A stretch of 64,000 bases of DNA, taken from contig AGIQ01000002.1 in NCBI GenBank assembly GCA_000230935.2, positions 1,550,001 through 1,614,000 of the forward strand, in the 5' to 3' direction. Made by a program: the position numbers and the translations under genes. Shown in pieces: positions 35,905 through 44,816 of the stretch (its first letter is position 1; every line of letters starts with the position of its first letter). The notes under the pieces were generated by a model that ran no database searches, had not been told where the DNA came from, and was given only the letters and a program-made list of their open reading frames with translations. Source of the stretch: Mycolicibacterium rhodesiae JS60 (GTDB taxonomy: Bacteria > Actinomycetota > Actinomycetes > Mycobacteriales > Mycobacteriaceae).

Positions 35905-37161
35905 TTGAGCTTTAGTCGTCGTGCCCGTGGGGCGTGCCTCGGCGTCGTGCTGGCGGTGCTGGCAGTCCTCGGCGGTGTCGTCGTCTCCGCCGCACCGCGC
36001 TGCCCGCAGCACTGCCGCACCGAGGCCGCAGCCCGCGACCCGCAGCCGGCGCCGTCGAAGGACCCGGCCGCCGTCACGCTCACGCCCGCCGACGGAGCCA
36101 CCGATGTCGACCCGCTGGGCGGGATCACCGTCGCCGCCGAGAGCGGCATGCTCACACATGTCACGATGGTCAACGACGCCGACAAACCCATTCCCGGCGT
36201 CGTCACCCCCGACTTCAAGACCTGGAAGCCCACGGTGCCGCTGGGTTACGGACGCAGCTACACCCTCAGGGTCGACGCGCGCGGGCCCGGTGGCGTCCCG
36301 TCCGAGCTGTCGTCGACGTTCCAGACCCTGGTGCCCAGCGATCAGAGCGAGGTGTACCTGACCACGCCGGCCGGCCATCCGCTCGACGGCGGCCGGTTCG
36401 GGATCGGCACCGTCATCGTCGCCCACTTCGACGAGCCGATCGCCGACCGGGTGGCCGCCGAGAAGCACCTCTCGGTGACCACCAATCCGCCGGTGCGCGG
36501 ATCGTGGTACTGGGTCGACGATCAGAATGCCCATTGGCGCCCGGAAAAGTATTACGCCCCAGGCACTTCGGTGAGTGTGCGCGCGGACGTCTACGGCGTC
36601 CCACTCGGCGACGGGCTGTACGGCGAAGAGGATTCCAGCGCGACATTCACCATTGGCGACGCGCACGTCGCTGTGGCCGACGACATCACCAAACAGGTCA
36701 GCGTCTTCGACAACGGCCAGCTGGTGCGCACCATGCCCACGTCGATGGGCCGGGGCGGCTCGGAGACGATCGGTGACCAGACGCTGACGTTCTGGACACC
36801 ACCCGGCGTCTACACCGTCATGGACAAGGCCAACCCGGTGATCATGGATTCCTCCACCTATGGGCTGCCGATCAACTCGCGGCTGGGTTACCGCGAGACC
36901 ATTCCGTACGCGACTCGTATCAGCCCCGACGGCATCTACCTGCACCAGCTGAACGCGACGGTGTGGGCGCAGGGCAACACCGACACCTCACACGGGTGCC
37001 TGAACCTCAGCAGTGAGAACGCCGCGTGGTTCTACGACTTCTCGGTGCCCGGCGACGTCGTCGAGGTCCGCAACACCGGCGGGCCGCCGCTGCAACTGAC
37101 CCAGAACGGCGACTGGACGGTGCCGTGGGGCGAGTGGCTCAAAGGCAGTGTGCTGCACTGA
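35905..37161 (+). CDS. L,D-transpeptidase (Ldt), tandem copy 1
   Basis: 418 residues, TTG start with GGAG a few bases upstream. An N-terminal signal/anchor segment (residues 8-30) is followed by a C-x3-C pair (C33, C37), two Ig-like domains (about 55-145 and 146-255) and the YkuD catalytic domain with His347 and SHGC (Cys365). A C-terminal NGDWTVPWGEWLKGS tail follows. It forms 3-3 peptidoglycan crosslinks in the periplasm, as in mycobacterial LdtMt2. Its paralogue starts 167 bp downstream, and their upstream regions share TCTATG-T-CAGG, suggesting duplicated promoters. Confidence 0.93.
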   Translation: MSFSRRARGACLGVVLAVLAVLGGVVVSAAPRCPQHCRTEAAARDPQPAPSKDPAAVTLTPADGATDVDPLGGITVAAESGMLTHVTMVNDADKPIPGVVTPDFKTWKPTVPLGYGRSYTLRVDARGPGGVPSELSSTFQTLVPSDQSEVYLTTPAGHPLDGGRFGIGTVIVAHFDEPIADRVAAEKHLSVTTNPPVRGSWYWVDDQNAHWRPEKYYAPGTSVSVRADVYGVPLGDGLYGEEDSSATFTIGDAHVAVADDITKQVSVFDNGQLVRTMPTSMGRGGSETIGDQTLTFWTPPGVYTVMDKANPVIMDSSTYGLPINSRLGYRETIPYATRISPDGIYLHQLNATVWAQGNTDTSHGCLNLSSENAAWFYDFSVPGDVVEVRNTGGPPLQLTQNGDWTVPWGEWLKGSVLH

Positions 37162-37327
37162 GATGCCGGCCGAAAAGTTAGATTCCGCTAATGATTGGAT
37201 GTTTGCTGCTGGTGACGGCCGCGTCAGCGCTTTTCAAGTGACAAGACGGTGCCGTGGCCGTCTATGATCTCAGGCGTCAAAGATGACGCCGGCAACTCAT
37301 CGTCGACCAGCTCTGGAGAGATTTTCG

Positions 37328-38596
37328 GTGGTCTTTTCCCGTCGCGCATGCACGGCCGTCCTCGTGGTGGGCCTGCTGCTCTTCGGCGTTCTCGGGAGCG
37401 ATGTCGCCGGGCTGCCCGGGTGCCGGGACGGGTGCAAGACCGCGACCGCCACAGCGCAGGTGCAGTTGCCGCCAGCGCCGCCGAAGCCGCCGCTGCTGGG
37501 GATGGCCCCGGCGAACGGCTCGGCCGACCTCAACCCACTGAGCCGGGTGTCCGCACAGGTGGTCGGCGGCAGCCTGACGAACGTCTCGTTGGTGGACGAC
37601 TACGGCAACAACCTGGCCGGGGCGCTCTCTGGAGACGGGACGTCGTGGCAGCCGACCGTGCCGCTGAAGTACGGGCGCACCTACACCATGCAGGTGGCCA
37701 GCCAGGGCGCCAGCGGCGTGCCACTGTCGCGGACCACCACCTTCACGACCGCCTCGCCGAACAACCTCACCCAGGTCTACCTCGAGACGCCCGGCGGGTT
37801 GCCGATCCACGAAGACGTGCGCTACGGCATCGGCACGATCGTCGCGGCACGCTTCGACGAGCAGATCACCGACAAGGCCACCGCCGAACGCAACCTGGTG
37901 GTGACCACCAACCCGCCGGTGCAGGGCTCCTGGTACTGGGTCGACGACAAGACCGCGCACTGGCGGCCGGCGAAGTACTACGCGCCGGGCACGACGGTGT
38001 CCGTGGCTGCCAACATCTTTGGGCTGAAACTCGGGGATGGGCTCTACGGCAACGAAAATGCCAAGGCCACCTTCACGATTGGCGATGCACACGTCTCTAT
38101 CTCCGACGACACCACCAAGACGGTCAGTGTCTTCGACAACGGCAAGCTGGTTCGGTCGATGCCGACGTCGATGGGCAAGGGCGGATATCAGACCATCGCC
38201 GGGCACACGTTTTCGTTCTGGACGCCGCCCGGGGTGTACACGGTGATCGACAAGGCCGAATCGGTGACCATGGACTCGTCGAGTTACGGTCTGCCGGTGG
38301 CCTCCTCGGAGGGCTACAAGGTGAAGATCCCCTACGCCACCCGGATCAGTACCGACGGCATCTATCTGCACCAGCTCAACGACACGCGATGGGCGCAGGG
38401 CAACACCAACGTCTCGCACGGCTGCCTGAACCTCAACGGCGAGAACGCGGCGTGGTTCTTCGACTTCTCCCAGCCCGGTGACGTGGTGGAGGTCAAGAAC
38501 ACCGGTGGCCCGGGCCTGGAGGTCTGGCAGAACGGGGACTGGACCGTGCCGTGGGGCGAATGGTTGAAGGGCAGTGCGCTCACGCCCAAGCCGTGA
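37328..38596 (+). CDS. L,D-transpeptidase (Ldt), tandem copy 2
   Basis: 422 residues from GTG 37328, which follows GGAGAG and aligns with the start of copy 1 (MVFSRRAC versus MSFSRRAR). It has the same architecture: signal/anchor, GCRDGC pair, two Ig-like domains, YkuD with LHQLN...SHGCLNL, and the NGDWTVPWGEWLKGS tail. Catalytic Cys and His are intact. The linker after the membrane segment is Pro-rich here, unlike copy 1. The tandem pair arose by gene duplication and may differ in expression. Confidence 0.93.
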   Translation: MVFSRRACTAVLVVGLLLFGVLGSDVAGLPGCRDGCKTATATAQVQLPPAPPKPPLLGMAPANGSADLNPLSRVSAQVVGGSLTNVSLVDDYGNNLAGALSGDGTSWQPTVPLKYGRTYTMQVASQGASGVPLSRTTTFTTASPNNLTQVYLETPGGLPIHEDVRYGIGTIVAARFDEQITDKATAERNLVVTTNPPVQGSWYWVDDKTAHWRPAKYYAPGTTVSVAANIFGLKLGDGLYGNENAKATFTIGDAHVSISDDTTKTVSVFDNGKLVRSMPTSMGKGGYQTIAGHTFSFWTPPGVYTVIDKAESVTMDSSSYGLPVASSEGYKVKIPYATRISTDGIYLHQLNDTRWAQGNTNVSHGCLNLNGENAAWFFDFSQPGDVVEVKNTGGPGLEVWQNGDWTVPWGEWLKGSALTPKP

Positions 38597-39086
38597 GCTC
38601 AGTCCCTGGTCCTGGCGGATCGGGCCGAACGTGCTGTGCCCGAGTGCTTCTCATCGGTAGAAGCCTTTGGGGCGGTCTTGGCGTTGGGATGCATCGCCGG
38701 TTTCCGGTCGGCACTCGTGCTCGGAGTAGCGGTCCGTCGCGAGCCGGCCAACCCGACTTCGTGCGCTGCGCCTGGCGAGGCGTGTTAGCTGCCGACGCTG
38801 GGGTGGCAGCTGGATTCGGTTGATCAACAAGAGAATTGAGGTACTTGCTGACGCCCTTGACCGTCTCGCTCACCACGTACAGGGGGCCGATCGCCCGCCC
38901 GGCGAGGCCCAATCCCGGAGCAACCAACGGGGCGGGGACATCGGTCTTGATGGTCAGTCCGATCGCGGAAAGCCACGTGTAGAGGAAGACGGCGACGCCC
39001 AGGCTCACTGGCAGCGTGATCGGGGTGGCGGCATACCAAATGGGGACCAGCGCGACGGCGCCCGCCCCGACCACTACCGCCGTCAC
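38580..39086 (-). CDS. Possible small membrane protein
   Basis: About 168 residues if started at GTG 39086 (TTG 39122 is also in frame). The N-terminal half shows two hydrophobic stretches (AVVVGAGAVALVPIWYAATP and LPVSLGVAVFLYTWLSAIGL), then a soluble, Pro/Arg-rich tail overlapping the end of the Ldt gene by 17 bp. I do not recognise the family. The membrane part is convincing; the low-complexity tail is less so, and the true stop or start may differ. Confidence 0.45.
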   Translation of the reverse strand: MTAVVVGAGAVALVPIWYAATPITLPVSLGVAVFLYTWLSAIGLTIKTDVPAPLVAPGLGLAGRAIGPLYVVSETVKGVSKYLNSLVDQPNPAATPASAANTPRQAQRTKSGWPARDGPLLRARVPTGNRRCIPTPRPPQRLLPMRSTRAQHVRPDPPGPGTELTAWA

Positions 39087-39227
39087 CGCCCCGGATCTGC
39101 GGGAGGGTGATGTTGGCCGCAATGACGCGAGATGCGCGAATCGATCCGTACACAAGTCCCCCCGGGATATGTCGACTACCGGACGCGCAATTGACGCAAA
39201 CGTCAACCCGATCCGGAAGAGCATTGC

Positions 39228-39243
39228 TGTGAGCTGGCTCACA
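39228..39243. promoter_or_regulatory. CRP/FNR-type site TGTGA-N6-TCACA
   Basis: TGTGAGCTGGCTCACA is a perfect match to the consensus of mycobacterial CRP (Rv3676 type), 44 bp before the usfY ATG. Confidence 0.7.
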
Positions 39244-39287
39244 GTGGGCGTAGGCTGGAGGGCGTCTCTGAGAGGAAGGGAGACACG

Positions 39288-39602
39288 ATGAAGGGTGCAT
39301 ATCGCGATCCGATCGATCACTCCCGAACAACGCAGCCCCATGCCGGCGAGTCGTTCATCGACACGTTGTGGCTGCCCGGCTTGTTCCTCATCGCGCTGGG
39401 CGTCGTGGGGTTGGCCGGCATCGTCGCGGCGCTGGCCTACGACCACCACGAGTTGCTGCTGATGCTGGGATCGGTGGTGGCGGGTCTGCTGATTGTGGGT
39501 GCGCTGCTGATCGTGGCCGAGCATCAGCGGGTCAAGCGTGTCGAGCGTCGCTGGTTGGCGGATCACCCCGACCGCACGCAACACCACCACCACGCTGCGT
39601 AG
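39288..39602 (+). CDS. usfY: UsfY family membrane protein
   Basis: 104 residues: the N-terminal YRDPIDHSRTTQPHAGESFID matches M. tuberculosis UsfY, then two membrane spans (about 28-50 and 56-78) and a charged HEHRR-like tail ending in a His run. UsfY is normally encoded with rsbW-sigF; here neither is present, so this is a stand-alone paralogue. The function is unknown, probably stress-related. A perfect CRP-type site lies just upstream and AAGGGAG precedes the ATG. Confidence 0.85.
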   Translation: MKGAYRDPIDHSRTTQPHAGESFIDTLWLPGLFLIALGVVGLAGIVAALAYDHHELLLMLGSVVAGLLIVGALLIVAEHQRVKRVERRWLADHPDRTQHHHHAA

Positions 39603-39982
39603 CGGGGATGTCGGCGCTCGAGCGGCCGGGGCATGCCCGGGCGCGTACTAGGACTTTGCCGGCACAGAATGTCGTTCGACGTGCGAATTTACGCCCTTAG
39701 CGGTTTGCTGATAATTACCTGCATGTCAATTTTCCGGTAACGGTTGTGAATCAGTTCACAATCTGCGGTTGACCTCTTTTCGCCCTGTGAACAGTATCGA
39801 TACCGATCCTATTGATGGTGTTCTGCGAGACGCGCGGTGCATGCCCTAGCGATCCCCTAATCCCCTAACAGGGATTGCTGGGATATCCCGGTACCACCCG
39901 TATCGGGTAGGGGACCGCGCCCCATTTCGGGGTGCTCGTGATCTTCATACCGTGAGTAGCAATCACCGGAAGGAACTTCCCA
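39603..39982. other. Regulatory intergenic region before iniB-like gene
   Basis: No coding frame I would support. It contains the CRP-type site at 39745 and AT-rich sequence before the iniB-like gene, whose ATG 39983 is preceded by GGAAGGAA. It is presumably a regulated promoter region with a leader of about 200 bases. Confidence 0.5.
39745..39760. promoter_or_regulatory. CRP/FNR-type site TGTGA-N6-TCACA
   Basis: TGTGAATCAGTTCACA, extended on each side by T/A to an 18-bp inverted repeat, 223 bp before the iniB-like gene. It is the second perfect CRP site in 0.6 kb. Confidence 0.7.
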
Positions 39983-42331
39983 ATGGACAACCTGCTGCAA
40001 TTCATCCTCGATCTGTTCAACAACGAATCGGCCGCGCAGAACTTCGTCGCGGACCCCGATGCTGCGCTGGCCAATGCCGGGCTGGCCGGGGTCAGCCCCG
40101 AGCAGCTTCAGTCCGTCGCGGCCTCGGCCGTCCCGGGGCTGGACCTCGTCGGCGGCGACCCCGTCTCCGGCCTGGCACAGGCCGTCTCGAACCAGTTCGG
40201 CTTCGCACCGGTGGAAGGCATTGCGCCGACCGTCCTTTCAGCCCCCGCAGCGGCCGCCAATGTGATCAGTGATCAGGCGCTGGACCTGGGCGTCGACGGC
40301 GGTTCATCATTGGCCGCCGCAGTGGGCGACGGGATCGGAATCGGCCTGGGCCAGAGCATCGGTGCCGGACTCGGCGCCGAGCTCGGCGGCGGCTTAGGCA
40401 TCGCCGGTGAGACCGGCGTCGGCCTCGGTACCGGGCTCGGCGGCGGCTTCGGGACCGGACTGGGCGCCGGCGTTGGCGCCGGTTTCGAGGCCGGAATGAG
40501 TGTCGAAGTGGAAGCGGGCTTCCACGCGGGCATGGGCGCAGAGCTCGGCGGTGCTGCCGGGGTGGGCGGTCAGAGCGGGCTTGGTCTGGGCACCGGCTTC
40601 GGTGCCGGCGGTGGTGCCGAGCTGAGCAGTGGCTTCGAGGCCGGCCTCGGTGCCGAGATGGGCATGGGCTTCAACGCCGGTATGGGCGCAGAGCTCGGCG
40701 GTGCTGCCGGGGTGGGTGGCCAGAGCGGGGTTGGCCTGGGCACCGGGTTCGGTACGGGCTTCGGTGCTCACGGTGGCGCTGAGGTCGGTGGCGGATTCGA
40801 GACTGGAGTTGAGCTTGGTGGCGGCTTCGAAGGTGGTGCTGAGCTCGGCGGGCACAGCGGCATTGGCGTGAACACCGGCTTCAACGGTGGCGCTGAGCTT
40901 GGTGGCGGCTTCGACGCCGGACTCGGCAGCGGCTTCGGTGGCTCCGCGGCAGCGGGCGCTGCGACCGGCGCAGGTGCGGGCGGTGGCGCGCACATCGGCG
41001 GCGGCTCGAACATTCACGCGCAGAGCGGCTTTGGTGCACAGGGCGGCGGACAGTTCGGCGGTGGCGCGCACATCAACGATCGCGCTCGCGTCATCGACGC
41101 CAGCGGCGACGCTGATGCCGAACGGCGCGCCACGCTGAGCGGCTCGGCCGGTGGCGGCGGCTCGGTGAGCGCCGGTGCCGGCGGTGCGACCAATGTCGGA
41201 ACCGGTTTGAGCGCACAGGAAAACGCGAGCTTCAACAGCACATCCAACGTCGGCTTCAGCAGTCCGCTCGGCGGCGCGAGCCTCGGCAACACGACCGCTG
41301 CCGCCGGCGGCGGAGCGATCGGTGTGGGTGGCGCAGGCCTGACCGCGGCCGGCAACACGGCGATGAACACCACGACGGCGGCCTCATTCGCGGGCCCGTT
41401 GGGCGGTGCCACCGCCAGCGCACAGGCGGCGGCGAGCAACACTGCGGCCGTGAGCTTCCTGCACGATGACGGCGCGGCGCTGAGCGGCCAGACCAACCTC
41501 GGTGGCGGGTTCACCGGTCAGACCAACCTCGGCGGCGGATTCGGTGGACAGTCCAACCTCGGCGGAATGTTCGGTGGACAGACCAATGCCGGTGGATCGC
41601 TGGGCGGGCACACCAATGCCGAGGCAGCCTCTGCGGTCGAGGCGAATGCCGGTGGGCATACCGGATTCACCGGTGGCGCCGGCATCGCCGGTGGCGCCGG
41701 CGCCTCCGGGGGCGCCACCGGCAGCTTCCTCAACCACGAAGCGACGAACCTGAACCTGCACAACTCCGTGCAGGCGGGCGGATCGGCGAGCGGTGGGGCG
41801 TCGACGGATCATGTGGCGGTTGGCGGACATGGCGCCTTCCAGAACACCTTTGGTGGCCAGGCCAACATCCTGGGCCAGGATTCTGCGGCCCTCGGCGGGC
41901 ACGGCACGGTCAACACCGGAGCCGGCGCCACGGCGTCGACGACAACCCACGGTTCGACGACCACCCCGTCGCAGAGCAGCGTCATCCACACCGAAGGCTC
42001 CACCACCGCAGGCGGTTCGGTGAGCGCCGGCTCCGACGGCGGCTCGGTGATCACCACCTCGCAGGGCAGTGCGAGTGGTGGTGGCTCCGGCTCGGTCGGG
42101 ACCTCGCACAGCTCGGCCTCGGCTGATCAACACGCGGCCATCGACTCGTCGAGCCACGCCGCGGCGACCACGACACCGGATCACTCGGCGTCCGACCAGT
42201 CGAGCCACGCGAGCACCGACTACTCGAGCCACTCGCTGTACGACACCAGCCACGACAGCTCGGCCTCGCACACCCAGGCGAGCACCGATGTGTCGTCGCA
42301 CAATCAGGCCGATCACCACATGGGCTTCTGA
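39983..42331 (+). CDS. IniB-like glycine-rich protein
   Basis: 782 residues. The first about 100 residues match the IniB N-terminal domain (LLQFILDLFNNESAAQNFVADP, GLAGVSPEQLQSVAASAVPG, GDPVSGL). The rest is a Gly/Ala/Ser/Thr/Asn-rich low-complexity tail, with GxGxx repeats in 110-350, NLGGGF/GQTN repeats near 505-550, and a His/Ser-rich end. It is far longer than M. tuberculosis IniB (about 479). There is no iniA/iniC dynamin pair downstream. Surface or envelope association is likely from the family; the role is unknown. Confidence 0.88.
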   Translation: MDNLLQFILDLFNNESAAQNFVADPDAALANAGLAGVSPEQLQSVAASAVPGLDLVGGDPVSGLAQAVSNQFGFAPVEGIAPTVLSAPAAAANVISDQALDLGVDGGSSLAAAVGDGIGIGLGQSIGAGLGAELGGGLGIAGETGVGLGTGLGGGFGTGLGAGVGAGFEAGMSVEVEAGFHAGMGAELGGAAGVGGQSGLGLGTGFGAGGGAELSSGFEAGLGAEMGMGFNAGMGAELGGAAGVGGQSGVGLGTGFGTGFGAHGGAEVGGGFETGVELGGGFEGGAELGGHSGIGVNTGFNGGAELGGGFDAGLGSGFGGSAAAGAATGAGAGGGAHIGGGSNIHAQSGFGAQGGGQFGGGAHINDRARVIDASGDADAERRATLSGSAGGGGSVSAGAGGATNVGTGLSAQENASFNSTSNVGFSSPLGGASLGNTTAAAGGGAIGVGGAGLTAAGNTAMNTTTAASFAGPLGGATASAQAAASNTAAVSFLHDDGAALSGQTNLGGGFTGQTNLGGGFGGQSNLGGMFGGQTNAGGSLGGHTNAEAASAVEANAGGHTGFTGGAGIAGGAGASGGATGSFLNHEATNLNLHNSVQAGGSASGGASTDHVAVGGHGAFQNTFGGQANILGQDSAALGGHGTVNTGAGATASTTTHGSTTTPSQSSVIHTEGSTTAGGSVSAGSDGGSVITTSQGSASGGGSGSVGTSHSSASADQHAAIDSSSHAAATTTPDHSASDQSSHASTDYSSHSLYDTSHDSSASHTQASTDVSSHNQADHHMGF
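40528..40760 (+). repeat. In-frame 150-bp tandem repeats in iniB-like gene
   Basis: The block encoding GMGAELGGAAGVGGQSG then GLGTGFG occurs twice, about 150 bases apart, near-identical at DNA level (GCATGGGCGCAGAGCTCGGC at each). It indicates expansion of the glycine-rich tail by slippage or unequal crossing over. Confidence 0.8.
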
Positions 42332-42350
42332 CCCGAAGACCTGACACACA

Positions 42351-42380
42351 ATCGGCGGGGACCGCATGGTCCCCGCCGAT
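42351..42380. terminator. Bidirectional terminator hairpin
   Basis: 13-bp stem ATCGGCGGGGACC with a 4-nt GCAT loop, flanked by ACACA/TGTGT that can extend the stem. It lies between the convergent iniB-like and SDR genes. Confidence 0.85.
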
Positions 42381-42404
42381 GTGTGTTTGCCACAACGAAT
42401 TTAC

Positions 42405-43145
42405 TCAGGGCATGCGGTGTGGCACATCGGTGATCAGACCGCCGTCCATGACGAACTCTGCACCGGTGGTGAACGATGACTCGTCGCTGGCCAGAAACAG
42501 CACGAACGTCGACACCTCACGGGGCTCGCCAAGGCGACCCATCGGTGCGGCCACCAGATCGTCGGGCATGTGCGCGGTCATCGGGGTACGGATCATGCCA
42601 GGATGCAGAGAATTCACCCGAATGTTGTTGGCGGCCAGCTCGAGTGCGGCTGATTTGGTCAGTCCGCGGATCGCCCACTTTGAGGCGACGTAGCCGTGGT
42701 TGCCCGGCGTGCCGCGCATGGCCTGGATGGACGACATGTTGATGATCGACCCACCGCCGGCGTCTGTCATCGGCTCGATCACCGATTTGATGCCGAGCAT
42801 CGTGCCGGTGAGGTTGACGTCGATAACCCGTTGCCAGCGTTCGCGTTCGAGATTCTTCAGCGTGCGCCGGTACACGATGCCCGCGTTGTTCACCAGGACG
42901 TTGAGAGCGCCGAACTCACGCAGGGCCAGCGCCACGGCCGCCGACCAGTCGTCGGGATCGGAGACGTCGAGGTGGATGTAACGGGCGGCGCCGCCGAGTT
43001 CGGCGGCCACCGCCGCGCCCTCCTCGTCGAGAAGATCACCGAGGACCACCCGGGCACCCTCGCTGACCAGCAACCGGGCATGCTCGGCCCCCATCCCGCG
43101 GGCGGCACCGGTGATCAGGGCAACCTTGCCCTCCACACGTCCCAT
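42405..43145 (-). CDS. SDR oxidoreductase, FabG3/hydroxysteroid dehydrogenase-like
   Basis: 246 residues from ATG 43145. TGAARGMGAEHARLLVSEGA, GDLLDEEG, HLDVSDPDDW, NNAGI, MSSI, Y-x3-K in YVASK and SSFTTGAEFVMDGG closely follow M. tuberculosis FabG3 (20-beta-hydroxysteroid dehydrogenase). The Asp in GDLLDEEG after the second strand indicates NAD preference. It probably acts on a steroid or hydroxyacyl substrate. It stands alone on the minus strand. Confidence 0.9.
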   Translation of the reverse strand: MGRVEGKVALITGAARGMGAEHARLLVSEGARVVLGDLLDEEGAAVAAELGGAARYIHLDVSDPDDWSAAVALALREFGALNVLVNNAGIVYRRTLKNLERERWQRVIDVNLTGTMLGIKSVIEPMTDAGGGSIINMSSIQAMRGTPGNHGYVASKWAIRGLTKSAALELAANNIRVNSLHPGMIRTPMTAHMPDDLVAAPMGRLGEPREVSTFVLFLASDESSFTTGAEFVMDGGLITDVPHRMP

Positions 43146-43358
43146 GGGCGGCACGGTACCGCGCGTCGGGCCCGGGCAGTTCTACTTGGCCGCTAGCTGA
43201 GACCAGGTGTCCAGCACGTGCTGGCAGGCCTGCGCTGACACCGCGATCGAGACCAGAAGCACGAGCGGTGCGGGCAGCTGCAGGAGCCAGATCACCCACG
43301 ACGAATTGCCATTGCATTCGCCCGCCAAACAGCGACGTCGCGGATAGGGTCAGCGGCT

Positions 43359-44147
43359 GTGCTGGAGGTAATCGACAAGGGCGGGGACACCGCCACCCAC
43401 ACCACGCCGCTGTTGTTCGTGCACGGTGCCTTCCACGGGGCGTGGTGCTGGGACGACCACTTTCTGGACTACTTCGCCGAGCGCGGCTATCACGCACTCG
43501 CACTGAACCTTCGCGGCCACGGCGGCAGTCCGCTGCCGGCGCCGATCAACGAATGCACCGTCTTCGACTACGTGCAGGACGTGAACGCGGTCGCCGACCG
43601 GCTGCCGGTGCGCCCGGTGGTCATCGGACATTCCATGGGCGGGTTCGTCGTGCAGAAGTACCTGGCCGTGCACCGGGCTCCCGCCGCGGTCCTGGTCGCC
43701 TCGGCACCGCCGACCGGGATCGCTCCCGCGACGGTCCGGGTGGCCTGCCGGCACTGGCGCAATTCGCTGCGCACACGCTCATTCAGCAGGCCGCTGGATT
43801 TCTTTGCCGCGCCAGGTGTTTCGCGGGCAACGTTCTATCACGACGCGACCCCCGACGAGGTCGTCGCTGCCTGCACGTCGCGGTTGGGGCCCGAGAGCGC
43901 CCGCGTGCTCTACCGCGATCTGCTCTACCGCCACCTCGCGCGGCCCAAACAGGTGACCGCCCCCGTCCTGGTGCTCGGCGCCGAGCTGGACGGGTTCTTC
44001 ACCCCGCGGGAGGTGGCCGCCACCGCACGGGCGTATGGCACGCAGCCGGTGATGTTTCCCGGCATGGGCCACAACATGATGCTCGAGCGCGGCTGGGAAG
44101 CCGTCGCCGACCGGATTGACAGGTGGTTGGGGACAAGCCTGCAATGA
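43359..44147 (+). CDS. Alpha/beta hydrolase
   Basis: 262 residues with an HGAFHGAWCW oxyanion region, GHSMGG nucleophile elbow (Ser), an Asp in LGAELDGFF and the final His in MGHNMMLE. Lysophospholipase/esterase-like; no lipase signal peptide is seen, so it is cytosolic. It is flanked by convergent and divergent unrelated genes; the substrate is unknown. The start is a non-ATG codon directly ahead of the conserved region. Confidence 0.88.
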   Translation: MLEVIDKGGDTATHTTPLLFVHGAFHGAWCWDDHFLDYFAERGYHALALNLRGHGGSPLPAPINECTVFDYVQDVNAVADRLPVRPVVIGHSMGGFVVQKYLAVHRAPAAVLVASAPPTGIAPATVRVACRHWRNSLRTRSFSRPLDFFAAPGVSRATFYHDATPDEVVAACTSRLGPESARVLYRDLLYRHLARPKQVTAPVLVLGAELDGFFTPREVAATARAYGTQPVMFPGMGHNMMLERGWEAVADRIDRWLGTSLQ

Positions 44148-44222
44148 GTTCGTCGAGCGTGGGGGCTGATGTCGATGATCGACGGTGTCGTCACCGATAG
44201 GCCCCACGGTCGGCGAAAGCGA

Positions 44223-44813
44223 TCAGGACGCAAATCCCGCCAGCACTGCCTGGAGGCCGATGTCCCAGCGCCGATTGACCGAATCCGCGGAGGTCCCCAG
44301 CCACCGCCCGGCTTCCTGGACCGCCAAACCCTGTGCCAGAGCGAGCAGTACGTGCGCGATGTCCACCGGGTCGCCGGCGAGCGACCCGGCGTCGATGCAC
44401 CGCCGCACCTTGCCGACGAGGATCTCCCGCACCGGCGGCGCGGCCGCCAGCTGCTCGGGACCGGGGTCGAGGTCCTGGAACGGCCGGCTGAACATCACCC
44501 GCGCCAGCGGGGGATAGTCCAGGCAGAACCGGCGGAACACCGGGATCACCGCCCGCAGGTCGGCCAACGCGTCGGCGGTTTCGGCGATCGCGGTGAGCTC
44601 GGTGCCCAACCTGCGGAACCCCTCGAAGAACACCGCCCGCAGCAGGCCATCCTTGTCGGAGAACAGCTCGTAGACCGCGGGCACCGAGGTGCCGGCCCGT
44701 TCGGCCACCCGCCTGGTGGTGAAGCCGGACATGCCGTCTTCGCACAGCGTGCTCACCGCCACGTCGACCACGCGGTCGCGCAGCTCGGGGGTGCGCTGCT
44801 TGACCCTGGGCAC
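44223..44813 (-). CDS. TetR-family regulator
   Basis: 196 residues: HTH FTTRRVAERAGTSVPAVYELFSDKDGLLRAVF and a TetR C-domain (LARVMFSRPFQDLDPG, VLLALAQGLAVQEAGRWLG, similar to the WHG-type TetR C-domain). It is encoded 3 bp after the stop of the EchA3-like gene on the same strand, so it is co-transcribed with the hydratase it may regulate. Confidence 0.9.
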   Translation of the reverse strand: MPRVKQRTPELRDRVVDVAVSTLCEDGMSGFTTRRVAERAGTSVPAVYELFSDKDGLLRAVFFEGFRRLGTELTAIAETADALADLRAVIPVFRRFCLDYPPLARVMFSRPFQDLDPGPEQLAAAPPVREILVGKVRRCIDAGSLAGDPVDIAHVLLALAQGLAVQEAGRWLGTSADSVNRRWDIGLQAVLAGFAS

Positions 44814-44816
44814 GGA

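Noticed and set aside
35890..38481. Long frames opposite or offset to the two Ldt genes
   Set aside because: Overlap fully with the Ldt genes, which have clear domains; the shadow proteins are low-complexity.
40528..41660. Regular repeats as a CRISPR array
   Set aside because: Repeats are in frame, variable in length and encode the glycine-rich tail; there are no uniform spacers and no cas genes.
40394..42367. Minus-strand frames inside the iniB-like gene
   Set aside because: Mirror images of Gly/Ala repeats (Pro/Ala-rich); no start signals.
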